A DNA stretch of 64,000 nt from CAJCJE01 sp036494465 (GCA_036494465.1 DASXOJ010000083.1:1-64000), one strand, 5' to 3'; shown: positions 51,005 to 60,483, numbered from the stretch's first letter. Notes: generated by a model not told the origin, from the letters alone. A program made the numbers and translations.

Positions 51005-51943
51005 ATGGGACGCGGTTTCAAGGCACACCCGCCGTCGATACACGACCATGCCAACCGGACCAGTCAGCGCGCTGACCAGATCTCGCAGACCGGTTCGTCG
51101 GCGAGCGGCGCCGGACTGCAGGGCGAGTCGCTGGGCGCCGTCGGCTCGTCGGCGGCGAGCGGGCACCAGCAGCTGACCAGCCGGGTGCAGGGTGCCATCG
51201 GCCAGGCGGGCTCGCGGTTGCAGAACCAGTCCGACCTGCTGCACCGGACCGGCAACAACATCTCCACGACCGACGACGACCACGCCGGCCGCATTCGCGG
51301 GATCAACGCGCCGACCAGCAACGTCCGGAACCCGCACGCCGAGTCGGGTCCGTCGCGCTCGCGCGCGGGCGGTGGCCCGGCGCGCCGTCCGGCTGCCCCG
51401 CCGCAGGTGTCGAACAGCGGGAACAGCAACGTCCCGCCCGAGGCGCACCAGATGGCGCAGTGGATCAAGGACCACCGCCAGAACGGCAGCATCATCACGC
51501 ACACCGTGCCGCCCAACGGAAAACCCGGTCAGGTCGACGTCGGCGAGAAGGTGCACCCGGTGGTGTGGAACGGGACCCAGTACGACCCGAACCAGCGGGT
51601 CAACCCCAACAACAACACCTACGGTGGCCGCGTCTACGGCAACCAGACCAACAATCCGAACGACAAGCTGCCGGAGATCGGCAACGGCAACTGGGACAAC
51701 GGCGGCTACTTCAAGGTCAGCCCCGGTGCGGCGGGCACCACGAACCGGCCCGGCCAGTACTACGAGTTCGACGTGCACCAGTCACCGCAGTGGTCCGGTC
51801 AGGACAAACCGAACCGCACCCCGGAAGGCGGCGGGCAGGGCGGGCGCATCGTCGTCGGTGACGACGGCTCCATGTACTACAGCAACCACTATCAGAACCC
51901 GCAGCAGATCCAGGGTCCGACCATCCAGCACCCGCCCAGGTAG
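51005..51943 (+). CDS. Type VII-type toxin with guanyl-specific ribonuclease domain
   Basis: A 312-aa protein. The N-terminus (about 1-100) is a helical EspC/WXG100-like secretion-target region (HDHANRTSQRADQISQTG). A Pro/Gly/Asn-rich linker leads to a C-terminal domain resembling RNase Sa/N1/T1: Glu254 in YYEFDV, Arg281 in GRIVVG, His295 in SNHY, in the same order as the RNase Sa catalytic triad Glu-Arg-His. This is the layout of a polymorphic toxin released by an ESX/T7 system; no ESX genes are in the window. The upstream gene is its likely immunity partner. A strong terminator follows. Confidence 0.78.
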   Translation: MGRGFKAHPPSIHDHANRTSQRADQISQTGSSASGAGLQGESLGAVGSSAASGHQQLTSRVQGAIGQAGSRLQNQSDLLHRTGNNISTTDDDHAGRIRGINAPTSNVRNPHAESGPSRSRAGGGPARRPAAPPQVSNSGNSNVPPEAHQMAQWIKDHRQNGSIITHTVPPNGKPGQVDVGEKVHPVVWNGTQYDPNQRVNPNNNTYGGRVYGNQTNNPNDKLPEIGNGNWDNGGYFKVSPGAAGTTNRPGQYYEFDVHQSPQWSGQDKPNRTPEGGGQGGRIVVGDDGSMYYSNHYQNPQQIQGPTIQHPPR

Positions 51944-51948
51944 GAGCA

Positions 51949-51982
51949 CTGTGCGGAGGGTCATCGCGGACCCTCCGCACAG
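51949..51982. terminator. Bidirectional terminator between toxin and EF-Tu genes
   Basis: Perfect 14-bp inverted repeat CTGTGCGGAGGGTC / GACCCTCCGCACAG with a 6-base loop, directly between the convergent stops. Confidence 0.88.
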
Positions 51983-51987
51983 CACGC

Positions 51988-53175
51988 TCAGTCGAGGATG
52001 ACCTCGACCGTTCCCGCTCCGACCGTCCGGCTGCCTTCCCGGATGGCGACGCCGAGACCCTGGTGCATGGCCACCGGCTTGCCGAGCTCGATGGTCATCT
52101 CCACGGTGTCGCCCGGCAGCGCGAGCGGGGTGCCTTCCAACTGCACCGAGCCCTGCACGTCACCGGTCCGGAAGCAGAACTGCGGCCGGTAGTTGCTGGC
52201 GATCGGCGTGCGCCTGCCGCCCTCGTGCTCGGCGAGCAGATATACCGCGGCGCGGAACTTCGTGTGCGGCTGGGTGCTGCCCGGCGCGGCGAGCACCTGA
52301 CCGCGCTGCACCTCGTCGCGCTTGACCCCGCGCAGCAACACCGCGGCGTTGTCCCCGGCCTCGGCGCGGGCCAGCGACTTGCCGAACGTCTCCAGCCCGG
52401 TGCAGACCGTGGTCCGGGTCGGACCGAGACCGACGATGTCGACCGCGTCCCCGACCCGCAGCGTGCCGCGCTCCACCGCACCGGTGACCACGGTGCCGCG
52501 ACCGGTGATGGTGAGCACGTTCTCGATCGGCAGCAGGAACGGCAGATCGAGCGCGCGCTCGGTCACCGGCACCCCCTCGTCGATCGCGGCGAGCAGGTCC
52601 AGCACACTCTTCGTCCACTGTGGATCTCCGGCGAGCGCGCCGAGTCCGGACACCGGCACGACCGGCACCCGCTGACCGTCGAAACCGTGCTGGGTCAACA
52701 GGTCCCGGATCTCCAGCTCGACCAGGTCGAGCATTTCCGGATCGGTGACCAGATCGGCCTTGTTCAGCGCGACGACCACGTGCGGCACCCCGATCCGGCG
52801 TGCCAGCACGATGTGCTCACGCGTCTGCGGCATCGCACCGTCCTCAGCGGACACCACGAGGATCGCGCCGTCCAGTTGGGCCGCACCGGTGATCATGTTC
52901 TTCACGTAGTCGGCGTGGCCCGGCATGTCGACGTGCGCGTAATGCCGCGTCGGCGTCTCGTACTCGACGTGCGCGATGTTGATGGTGATACCGCGCTTGA
53001 TCTCCTCCGGCGCCCGGTCGATCCGCTCGAACGAGCTGAACGTGGTTGCGGTCGGGTCGGCCTCGGCGAGCACCTTGGTGATGGCCGCGGTCAGCGTGGT
53101 CTTGCCGTGGTCGACGTGACCCATGGTGCCGATGTTCAGGTGCGGCTTGGTGCGCTGGTATTCCTGCTTGCTCAT
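51988..53175 (-). CDS. tuf: Elongation factor Tu, divergent copy
   Basis: A 395-aa translational GTPase: GHVDHGKT (19-26), RGITIN, NKAD (138-141) and the C-terminal beta barrels ending GTVEVILD. It differs from typical EF-Tu at usually invariant positions: DMPGH (83-87) instead of DCPGH and SGLGAL (176-181) instead of SAL. It stands outside any rpsL-fusA-tuf operon, resembling the extra tuf genes (tuf3 type) of streptomycetes, which in some cases confer elfamycin resistance. A resistance or stress role is inference. SD AAGGAAC precedes the ATG. Confidence 0.92.
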   Translation of the reverse strand: MSKQEYQRTKPHLNIGTMGHVDHGKTTLTAAITKVLAEADPTATTFSSFERIDRAPEEIKRGITINIAHVEYETPTRHYAHVDMPGHADYVKNMITGAAQLDGAILVVSAEDGAMPQTREHIVLARRIGVPHVVVALNKADLVTDPEMLDLVELEIRDLLTQHGFDGQRVPVVPVSGLGALAGDPQWTKSVLDLLAAIDEGVPVTERALDLPFLLPIENVLTITGRGTVVTGAVERGTLRVGDAVDIVGLGPTRTTVCTGLETFGKSLARAEAGDNAAVLLRGVKRDEVQRGQVLAAPGSTQPHTKFRAAVYLLAEHEGGRRTPIASNYRPQFCFRTGDVQGSVQLEGTPLALPGDTVEMTIELGKPVAMHQGLGVAIREGSRTVGAGTVEVILD

Positions 53176-53230
53176 GACGATGTTCCTTGGTTCGTGGCTG
53201 ACAATGGGGCGAGAACCACGTGACGCGACA

Positions 53231-53266
53231 ACCCTTCCCCCCGTTCTCGGGCAGAAGGGGAAGGGT
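53231..53266 (-). terminator. Terminator hairpin downstream of the PQQ-repeat gene
   Basis: ACCCTTCCCC / GGGGAAGGGT perfect 10-bp stem with an additional inner TTCT/AGAA pairing. It lies between the stop of the minus-strand PQQ gene and the start of tuf on the same strand, and would stop transcription from the former before tuf. Confidence 0.72.
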
Positions 53267-53407
53267 CAGCTTCGGGCGCCGGCCAGCCAGGCCGCGACAG
53301 CATCGATCGCACCCGGCAGGCAGAAGCCTGCGGGCGCGCTGATGGCTGCCGTGCGGAACATGAGCGAAGTTGTATCAGCCGCCGTTCGCGACTGTCATCC
53401 GATTTAG

Positions 53408-54916
53408 CTAGGTGAACGCGAACATCGGCGGTGTCGGGTTGGCCCCGCTCTCGTTGACCACCACGTACTGCGCGCCGAACTGGTAGAGACCGGTGTCGTC
53501 GTTGCCGAAGGTCCACCCGGGCAGCACACCGACATCGGTGCGCGTTCCCGTTGTCGCGTTCACCGTCATCAGCTGCGGCGATGGCACCGAATCCGCCAGT
53601 GCCAACACGGAATTCCCGCTCCGGCCGAGCGCGCTCACCTCGTCGCCGGTCGACGTGTCCCACCGGCGCTGCCCCGTGCCGAGGTCGTAACCCAGCAGGT
53701 GGGCGTGTCCCTGGGCGTCATGGGTGGTGGCAACCAGGGTGTTGCCGAACACCAGCGTCCAGTACAGCGGCTGGGCGCGGAACCCGGCGCCGTTGTGCCC
53801 GTCGGTGTCCAGGCTGACCGCGCCGTCGGCGAGGGTCACGTTGCTCGCGTCGATGGTCACGTTCTGCTTGCCCTGCGCGGTGAACACCCGCAGGTGGTCG
53901 GTGCCGCGATCGCCGGGCAGCCGGTCGTCGACGACAGCCGGGTTCGTTGACAGCAGCGCGAGTTCGTAGTTTGTCGCGGACTCCTCCACCGGGGTCTGCC
54001 AGCGCGGTTGGCCGGTGTTCGGGTCGAGGTCGGCGACCACGTAGCTCTGTTCGCACGTGGAGATCGCGACGATGTTGGCCGGATCGGCGTCGACGAACTC
54101 GTCCGAGCAGTCCGGCGCGGACGGCGTCTGCCACTCCTTCGCGCCGGTCCGCGCGTTGACCGCGGTGACGCCCGCGTCCGAGCGGACCGCGACCACGTTG
54201 CCTGCGGCGGCCACCAGGTCCGGGCTGTCCGAGTCGGACGAGTCCTGGCTGTCCGGGGTCATCGTCCACAACGCTTTTCCGGTGTTCAGGTCGAGCGCGA
54301 CCAGGTGCGCGCACGGCTGTTCCTCCGCGCCGTAGCCGAACACCGCGACCCCGCCAGCGGCGCCCCGGCTCGCCGTGCAGACCTCGTCCTGACCGGGCAC
54401 CGGATAGGTCCAGCGCACCGCGCCCGTTGCCGCGTCATAGCCGCTGACCTGATCCGTGCGCAGCCGGACCACCGTGTTGCCCGTCGTCCAGACGCCTTGC
54501 GTGGTCAGCGTGTTCGGGTTGTCGAACCCGGCGCTCCAGGTCTGGCTCAGGGTCGCGCCGTGGAAGAACTGGAACACCCGCGCACCGATGAACCCACCGC
54601 CGACCATCGCCAGCACCGTCAGCAGCGACAACCAGCGCGGCCGGCGGAACAGGCCGCCGATCGCGAACGGGACCGTCACGATCGCCAGGATCATCGAGAT
54701 CACCAACACCGGTGTTGTCCCCTGCGGACACGCGCCGTACCGATAGCCACCGCACGCGCCACCGGCCTCCACGGTCAACGCCGTCCAGCCGCGTACCTGC
54801 AACACGACGCAGGCACCGAAGACCACGGCGATGACCAACCGCAACAGCACCCGGACCGGACCGGCCCGCCGATACGGGACGACCGGAACAGGTTGCGCCG
54901 CAACGGAATTCACCAC
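53408..54916 (-). CDS. PQQ-like beta-propeller membrane protein
   Basis: A 502-aa protein from GTG 54916 (GTG 54913 is equally possible). An N-terminal block has about three membrane helices (residues 25-120, with a cysteine-containing loop), followed by an extracytoplasmic eight-bladed-type propeller with repeated W/Y-P and LDLNTGKALWTM, VNARTGAKEWQTP and DLGTGQRRWDTS repeats. No catalytic motif of PQQ dehydrogenases is complete, so I do not call it an enzyme. Role unknown, perhaps envelope assembly or sensing. Confidence 0.75.
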   Translation of the reverse strand: MVNSVAAQPVPVVPYRRAGPVRVLLRLVIAVVFGACVVLQVRGWTALTVEAGGACGGYRYGACPQGTTPVLVISMILAIVTVPFAIGGLFRRPRWLSLLTVLAMVGGGFIGARVFQFFHGATLSQTWSAGFDNPNTLTTQGVWTTGNTVVRLRTDQVSGYDAATGAVRWTYPVPGQDEVCTASRGAAGGVAVFGYGAEEQPCAHLVALDLNTGKALWTMTPDSQDSSDSDSPDLVAAAGNVVAVRSDAGVTAVNARTGAKEWQTPSAPDCSDEFVDADPANIVAISTCEQSYVVADLDPNTGQPRWQTPVEESATNYELALLSTNPAVVDDRLPGDRGTDHLRVFTAQGKQNVTIDASNVTLADGAVSLDTDGHNGAGFRAQPLYWTLVFGNTLVATTHDAQGHAHLLGYDLGTGQRRWDTSTGDEVSALGRSGNSVLALADSVPSPQLMTVNATTGTRTDVGVLPGWTFGNDDTGLYQFGAQYVVVNESGANPTPPMFAFT

Positions 54917-54980
54917 GGCTCTTACCCTAGCGGCGAGCCGCCGGGGCACGGTGACGGTACAACTGCCGACCCGGGCAACA

Positions 54981-57900
54981 TCACAGCAACCGGAGCTGCT
55001 GACTCCGGGCGCTTCGCGCGGGCGCGCTGTCCTCGGTGTGGTCGGCGAGGTCCTCGGTGAACACGGACAGGAACGGTGACGGGCGCGCGTCGGTCGCGAC
55101 ACCGTTGCGCACGCGTTTGCGGGCGTGGCTGAGGTAGAGGTGGGTTTGGGCGCGGCTGACGCCGACGAAGAACAGTCGTCGTTCCTCAGCCTCGGCTTCC
55201 GCGTCGTCCTCGCCCGGCCAGCGGAACGGCAGCGTGCCCTCCGCGCATCCGACGATGAACACCACCGGGAACTCCAGGCCCTTGGCCGCGTGCAGGGTGA
55301 GCAGCGAGATCCGGTTGGCGCGCGGATCCCAGGTGTCCACCTCGGCGCCCAGCGACAGCTCGGCGCGGAACCCGGCCAGGTCCATCCCGGGCACGGTTGC
55401 CAGCGGCAGCAACAGTTCCAGCGCCTCGGTGATCGTCGCCGGGTCCTCGGCGGTCGCCAACGCGGCCGTCCGTCGCAACAACACCGGCAGCGGCACGTCG
55501 GCCGACTCGGGCAGCTCGGCGACGATCGCGCGCACGCCGACGTGCTTGGCCAACCGGTTGTGCGAGCGCTTCTGGAACGGCAACCCCGCCCGCGACAACG
55601 CCGCCATGATCGGTCGTGCCTGCGCGTCGGTGCGGTAGAGCACGGCAATGTCGTCGAAGGACAGCCCACCGGCGAACCCGTGCGAGTCGACCAGGCCCGA
55701 ATCGCGCGAGTGGAACGACGAACCGCCGAGCAGTTCCTCGATCGCACGCACGATGTGCGTCGCCTCGGCCTCCTCGTCGGCCGCAACGTGGATGCCGATC
55801 CGGTCGGCGGCGGGCGCCTCGCGCATGGCATGCAACCCGCGCTCGGGCACCAGGGTCGTCGGCGCGATCGCGGCGACCGCGCCGGCCACGATCACCGCGC
55901 TGGACCGGTAGTTGCGCGTCAGGGCGACGGTTCGCGCGGCCGGGAAATCCTCCTGGAAGCGCAGGAAGAAGCCGACGTCCGCGCCCCGGAACGCGTAGAT
56001 CGCCTGGTCCGGGTCGCCGATCGCGCACAGGTTCCCGTCGGCGGGGGCGAACAGGCGCAGCAGGCGGTACTGGAGCTCGTCCACGTCCTGGTATTCGTCG
56101 ACGCAGATGTACCGGAACCGATCGCGGTAGTGCTCCACCAGGTCCGGGTTGGCGGCGAGCAGGGCAACCGGGAGCGCGATCAGGTCGTCGAAGTCGACGA
56201 AACCGTTGCCGTGCAGGGTCTTCTCGTACCGCTCCGCGAGATCGTCCGCAGTGCCCGCCCGGCGGTGCGCGGCGACCTCTTCCAGGGCTTTGCGGGCGTC
56301 GCGCAGGCTGGTGGTGTCCAGCAGGTCGCGGATGACCGCCAGTTGCGTGCCCTCGTCCGCGACGCTGAAATCCTCGGGCAGGGCGGCGCGGTCGTGCTGT
56401 TCGCGGAGCAGGTCGAGCCCGAGACTGTGGAAGGTGGCCACGGTGAGGTGCCGCGATTGTTGCGGCACCAGGGTTTCCAGCCGCTCGCGCATTTCCTCGC
56501 AGGCGCGGCGGGTGAAGGTGATCGCGAGGCAGTGTTGCGGGGCGATGTCGTGCGCGGTGATCAGGTGCGCGATCCGGTGGGTCAGCGTGCGGGTCTTGCC
56601 GGTGCCCGGACCAGCGACGATCAGCAGCGGCCCGGACACGACCTCGGCCGCCGCGCGCTGATCCGGATCCAGCCCGGAGAGCAGCGTGGCAGCGCTTGCG
56701 GGCGCGGGATCCGGTGCGAGCTCGACGGGCGCGGCTATCGCGGCAGGCTCGGCTACCGCTTCGGGCTCGGGCTCGTCGAACAGGGCATCCGCCGCATCCT
56801 CGGGCTCGGGCGCCGCGGGCTCGAACATCGCCGATTCTTCCGTCGGCGCGGCTTTCTTCTTCGCTTTGGGTTTGCGTGGAGCGGGCAGATCCAGGCCGAA
56901 CAGACCTTCGGCAGCCATGTCGCCAGCGCTCAACTCACCCGGCTCGAAGATCGAGATCGTGCCGTATTCGCCGTCATATCCGGCTTCGCGATGCACCCGA
57001 CCGGCGCGCAGGCGCTCGATCGCCTCGGTGAGCAGCGGGTTCTTTGCGGCACGGATCTCGTCGATCGGCAGTTCCAGCAGGATGTCCAGTTCCGGCCCGA
57101 GCGTGTTGACCAGCTCGTCGACGGCCTGGGTGACCTTCTTGCTCTTCGGCCCGACGCCCAGGATCTCGCCCATGATCTCGGGTAGCGCGAGAATGTGCCG
57201 GAAGGTGCCTGCTGTCTCGGGTTTGCCGGAGTCGCGGTCGGCGAGTTCGGAGATGCGGTAGAGCACGCCCAACGTCAACGGTTTGCCGCACTCGGGGCAG
57301 GTGCCACCGAGCGCCCTGGTGTCCTCGGGTTCCAGGTGCACGCCGCACTTGCGGTGGCCGTCGTGGTGGTATTTGCCCTCTTCCGGGAACATGTCGAGGG
57401 TGCCGACATAGCCGTCGCCGGTTTCCAGCGCGCGGCGCAGGTTGCCGTAGCCGAGTTCGGTGTCCAGCACGGTGGCGTTGCGGCCGAGCATGGGCGGCGA
57501 GTGCGCGTCGGAGTTGGCGACCAGGTGGAAGCGGTCGAGTTTGGAGACACGCCAGTTCATCTCCGGGTCGGAGGACAGCCCGGTCTCCACCGCGAAGATG
57601 TGGTCGGCGAGGTCGACGTAGCAGTCCTCGACCGTGTCGAAGCCGGACTTCGAGCCGAGCACCGCGAACCACGGCGTCCAGGCGTGCGCGGGGATCAGGT
57701 AACCGCCATCGCCGGATTCGAGAGTGATCTCCAGCAGGTCGCGCGAGTCGAGACCGAGGATGGGCCGACCGTCGGAGCCGAGGTTGCCGATCTTGCTCAG
57801 GCGCCGGGTGAACTCCTCGCCCGCCGCGATGTCGGGCAGGTAGCAGAGGTGGTGCACCTTGCGGGTCTTGTCGCCGCGTTTGTAGATCGTGGAGATCTCG

Positions 57901-58175
57901 ACCTCGAGCAGGAACCGGACTGGCGTACGGCAGCTGGGCGGGAGGGTGCGCAGCACTTCGCGGTCGAGGTCGTCGCGGAGTTTGAACAGGCCGTCCTCGG
58001 CAGGGACGAGCTTGGTGCGGATCTCCTCGGCCCACGCCGGGTGGGTCAGGTCGCCGGTGCCGACGACGGTGATGCCCTTGCGCCGCGCCCACCAGGACAG
58101 ATGTTCGAGGTCGCAGTCGCGGCTGCAGGCCCTGCTGTATTTGGAGTGGATGTGCAAGTCGACGTAATGGCGCAC
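54981..58175 (-). CDS. EndoQ-like PHP domain fused to UvrD-type helicase
   Basis: A 1064-aa protein. Residues 1 to about 410 form a PHP-type metal phosphoesterase: HIH at 8-10, HH at 108-109, His164 (AHAW), SDAH at 222-225, and a zinc-binding C277-x2-H280 ... C293-x2-C296 insertion, the layout of endonuclease Q. A Pro/Ala/Glu-rich linker (about 430-500) leads to a complete superfamily 1 helicase: Walker A GPGTGKT (522-528), VDEYQD, GDPDQAIYAFRG, LTRNYRS, HAAKGLEF and GVSRAQTHLYL. EndoQ nicks DNA 5' of deaminated bases, and the fused helicase could open the lesion for repair. Start GTG 58175. The joined activity is inference. Confidence 0.9.
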   Translation of the reverse strand: MRHYVDLHIHSKYSRACSRDCDLEHLSWWARRKGITVVGTGDLTHPAWAEEIRTKLVPAEDGLFKLRDDLDREVLRTLPPSCRTPVRFLLEVEISTIYKRGDKTRKVHHLCYLPDIAAGEEFTRRLSKIGNLGSDGRPILGLDSRDLLEITLESGDGGYLIPAHAWTPWFAVLGSKSGFDTVEDCYVDLADHIFAVETGLSSDPEMNWRVSKLDRFHLVANSDAHSPPMLGRNATVLDTELGYGNLRRALETGDGYVGTLDMFPEEGKYHHDGHRKCGVHLEPEDTRALGGTCPECGKPLTLGVLYRISELADRDSGKPETAGTFRHILALPEIMGEILGVGPKSKKVTQAVDELVNTLGPELDILLELPIDEIRAAKNPLLTEAIERLRAGRVHREAGYDGEYGTISIFEPGELSAGDMAAEGLFGLDLPAPRKPKAKKKAAPTEESAMFEPAAPEPEDAADALFDEPEPEAVAEPAAIAAPVELAPDPAPASAATLLSGLDPDQRAAAEVVSGPLLIVAGPGTGKTRTLTHRIAHLITAHDIAPQHCLAITFTRRACEEMRERLETLVPQQSRHLTVATFHSLGLDLLREQHDRAALPEDFSVADEGTQLAVIRDLLDTTSLRDARKALEEVAAHRRAGTADDLAERYEKTLHGNGFVDFDDLIALPVALLAANPDLVEHYRDRFRYICVDEYQDVDELQYRLLRLFAPADGNLCAIGDPDQAIYAFRGADVGFFLRFQEDFPAARTVALTRNYRSSAVIVAGAVAAIAPTTLVPERGLHAMREAPAADRIGIHVAADEEAEATHIVRAIEELLGGSSFHSRDSGLVDSHGFAGGLSFDDIAVLYRTDAQARPIMAALSRAGLPFQKRSHNRLAKHVGVRAIVAELPESADVPLPVLLRRTAALATAEDPATITEALELLLPLATVPGMDLAGFRAELSLGAEVDTWDPRANRISLLTLHAAKGLEFPVVFIVGCAEGTLPFRWPGEDDAEAEAEERRLFFVGVSRAQTHLYLSHARKRVRNGVATDARPSPFLSVFTEDLADHTEDSAPARSARSQQLRLL

Positions 58176-58221
58176 GACCGTTGATCGTGCCACGCCGGGA
58201 AAATCTTGCCGTTCGCGCAAT

Positions 58222-58238
58222 CTTGCGTCATCGGCAAG
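58222..58238. promoter_or_regulatory. TetR operator candidate CTTGC-N7-GCAAG
   Basis: Perfect 5-bp inverted repeat with 7-base spacer; further CTTGC and GCAAG units lie at 58205-58209 and 58251-58255, forming a short array of half-sites directly upstream of the TetR start (58257) and close to the helicase start (58175). Confidence 0.6.
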
Positions 58239-58256
58239 TTTGCGTATGATGCAAGC

Positions 58257-58856
58257 ATGACCGGATTGCGGGAACGCAAGAAGCTCGAAACCCGCGCAGC
58301 GCTCAGCTGGGCCGCGCTCACTCTCGCCGTGCAGCGCGGACTGGAGAACGTGCTGGTCGAAGACATCGTTGCCAAAGCCAACGTGTCCCCCCGGACCTTC
58401 AACAACTACTTCTCCTCCAAGGAGGAGGCGATCTGCGCGATCAGCACCGACCGCATCGCAGGCATCGTGGCCGCGTTCCGGACGCGACCGGCCGACGAAC
58501 CGCTGTGGGAGTCGCTGACCGAGGCCATGCTGACGCCCTACGACGTGCCGGTCGATCCGGACCGCGAGTTCGTGGCCCGCAGCCAGTTGATGCTGCGCCA
58601 TCCCGCGCTCCAGGCCGAGACCATGCGCGCGCAGCTCGCCGTGCAGGAGGCGCTGACCGCCGAGGTCGCCGCCCGCCTGAACACCGAGCCCAGCCAGGAC
58701 ATCTACCCAAGCCTGGTCGTCAACGTGGCGAACGCCGCGCTGCACACCGCCCTGCGGCACTGGGCCGCCAACCCCACCGACCGACCGTTCCTGCCGACGC
58801 TGCGTGCCGCGCTGGATCGGGTCGCCGTGAACCAGCTGGGAGAACACAATGCATGA
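58257..58856 (+). CDS. TetR-family transcriptional regulator
   Basis: A 199-aa regulator from ATG 58257. Helix-turn-helix VEDIVAKANVSPRTFNNYF, then a TetR_C-type helical domain. It overlaps the monooxygenase gene by eight bases, so both are coupled, with the regulator first. Autoregulation through CTTGC/GCAAG sites is likely. The N-terminal MTGLRERKKLETRAAL is the standard family start. Confidence 0.9.
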   Translation: MTGLRERKKLETRAALSWAALTLAVQRGLENVLVEDIVAKANVSPRTFNNYFSSKEEAICAISTDRIAGIVAAFRTRPADEPLWESLTEAMLTPYDVPVDPDREFVARSQLMLRHPALQAETMRAQLAVQEALTAEVAARLNTEPSQDIYPSLVVNVANAALHTALRHWAANPTDRPFLPTLRAALDRVAVNQLGEHNA

Positions 58857-60381
58857 CGTCGTCATCGCGGGCGCCGGTCCGAACGGGCTGATGCTGGCCT
58901 GCGAACTGAGCCTCGCAGACGTGCGACCGCTGTTGCTGGAAGCACGTCCGGAACGCGGGATCGTCCAGCGCGCCAACGGTTTGGTCGGACGTGTCGTCCA
59001 GGTGATGGACTATCGCGGGCTCTACCAGCGGTTCACCGGCACGGACACGCCGCCGGTCCCGGTGCCGATGTTCATGTTCGGGTCGCTGCAACTGGACCTG
59101 TACCGGTTGCCCGGCAACCCGATGTACACGATGCGCCTGCCGCAACAGCAACTCGAAGAGCACCTCGCGGCGCGCGCGGCCGAGCTGGGCGTGGACATCG
59201 CCTACGGCAACCGGATCGCGGATTTCGCCCAGGACGCGGACTGCGTCACCCTCCAGGTCGACGGACCGGACGGACGCTACGAGCTGCGCGCCCGCTACCT
59301 GGTCGCCGCCGACGGCGGGAAGAGCACGATCCGCAAGCTCGCCGGTATCGGATTCCCCGGCTACACCAACGATCGGTACGCGTCGCGCGCGGGCTGGGTG
59401 GCGATGCCGGACACCGACACGATCGAGATCCCGGGTCACGGCCACGTCGCGCCGATGTCGTTCCTGCGCACCGAGCAGGGCATCTTCGCGTACCTCAAGA
59501 TCGCGCCGGGCATCTACATGATGAACGCGTCCGAGTCCGATGTGGACCCGGTGCCGGACGACGTGCCGATGACGTTCGACGAACTGCGCGCCGCGCTGCG
59601 CCGGGTGGCGGGCACCGACCTGCCGATCGCGCCGCCGGATCATCCGGACGCAATGCTGCGCAGAGTGAGCGGCGTGAACACGCGGATGGCGGAGAAATAC
59701 CGGGACGGCCGGGTTTTCCTGCTCGGCGACGCGGCACACGTGCACTCGGCGACCGGCGGCCCCGGCCTGAACCTCGGTTTGCAGGACGCGGTCAACCTGG
59801 GCTGGAAGCTCGCCGCGCGGGTCAAGGGCCGGGCGGGCGAGGAGCTGCTGGACAGCTACCAGGAGGAGCGCTACCCGGTCGGCAAGCGAGTGATGTTGTC
59901 GACCATGGCGCAGTCGGTGCTGAACGGGCCGGGTCCGCAGATCACCGCGTTGCGCACGCTGTTCACCGAACTGCTGGACTACGACGACACCCTCGCGCAC
60001 ATCGCGAACCTGATGGCGGGCGCGGACGTGCGCTACGAGACCGGCCAGCGCGGCGATCATCCGCTGCTCGGCAAGTGGATGCCCGACCTGCACCTGATCA
60101 CCGACGAGCGCCGCACCCGGGTCGCCGAGCTGATGCGCGCAGGCGAGGCGATCCTGCTCGATTTCCAGGATTCCGACGAGCTGACCCGCGCGACCTCGGC
60201 GTGGTCGGACCGGGTCCGGGTGGTGCGGGCCCGGTGCACGACGCGCGGTGAACAGCCAGCTGCCGCCGTGCTGATCCGGCCGGACGGGTACGTCGCCTGG
60301 GTCGCGGACGCGGACGACCCGGTCCACAGTGGACTCGGCGCGGCGCTGACGCGCTGGTTCGGCGCGCCGGTGCCAGTCTGA
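58849..60381 (+). CDS. FAD-dependent aromatic hydroxylase (class A)
   Basis: A 510-aa flavin monooxygenase of the polyketide hydroxylase / rifampicin monooxygenase class. It shows VVIAGAGPNGLMLACEL (FAD-binding), the DG motif in VAADGGKST, the GD motif GRVFLLGDAAHVHSATGGPG and a C-terminal thioredoxin-like extension of about 130 residues. Likely substrate is a phenolic drug or polyketide. The preceding TetR gene overlaps it. The coupling suggests substrate-induced control. Confidence 0.87.
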   Translation: MHDVVIAGAGPNGLMLACELSLADVRPLLLEARPERGIVQRANGLVGRVVQVMDYRGLYQRFTGTDTPPVPVPMFMFGSLQLDLYRLPGNPMYTMRLPQQQLEEHLAARAAELGVDIAYGNRIADFAQDADCVTLQVDGPDGRYELRARYLVAADGGKSTIRKLAGIGFPGYTNDRYASRAGWVAMPDTDTIEIPGHGHVAPMSFLRTEQGIFAYLKIAPGIYMMNASESDVDPVPDDVPMTFDELRAALRRVAGTDLPIAPPDHPDAMLRRVSGVNTRMAEKYRDGRVFLLGDAAHVHSATGGPGLNLGLQDAVNLGWKLAARVKGRAGEELLDSYQEERYPVGKRVMLSTMAQSVLNGPGPQITALRTLFTELLDYDDTLAHIANLMAGADVRYETGQRGDHPLLGKWMPDLHLITDERRTRVAELMRAGEAILLDFQDSDELTRATSAWSDRVRVVRARCTTRGEQPAAAVLIRPDGYVAWVADADDPVHSGLGAALTRWFGAPVPV

Positions 60382-60483
60382 GTTCGATATTTCGGCCGGT
60401 CTTGACAGGACTCAGTTGATCGACGGACGATGTGGCCCGCACCACAGGCTTTTCCCGTCCAGCGTTGGGCCGGAGGCGATGTC

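Noticed and set aside
53408..55831. 807-codon continuous frame across the PQQ gene and the helicase end
   Set aside because: The upstream 300 codons are an out-of-frame shadow of the UvrD gene; the PQQ protein starts at the GTG pair near 54916.
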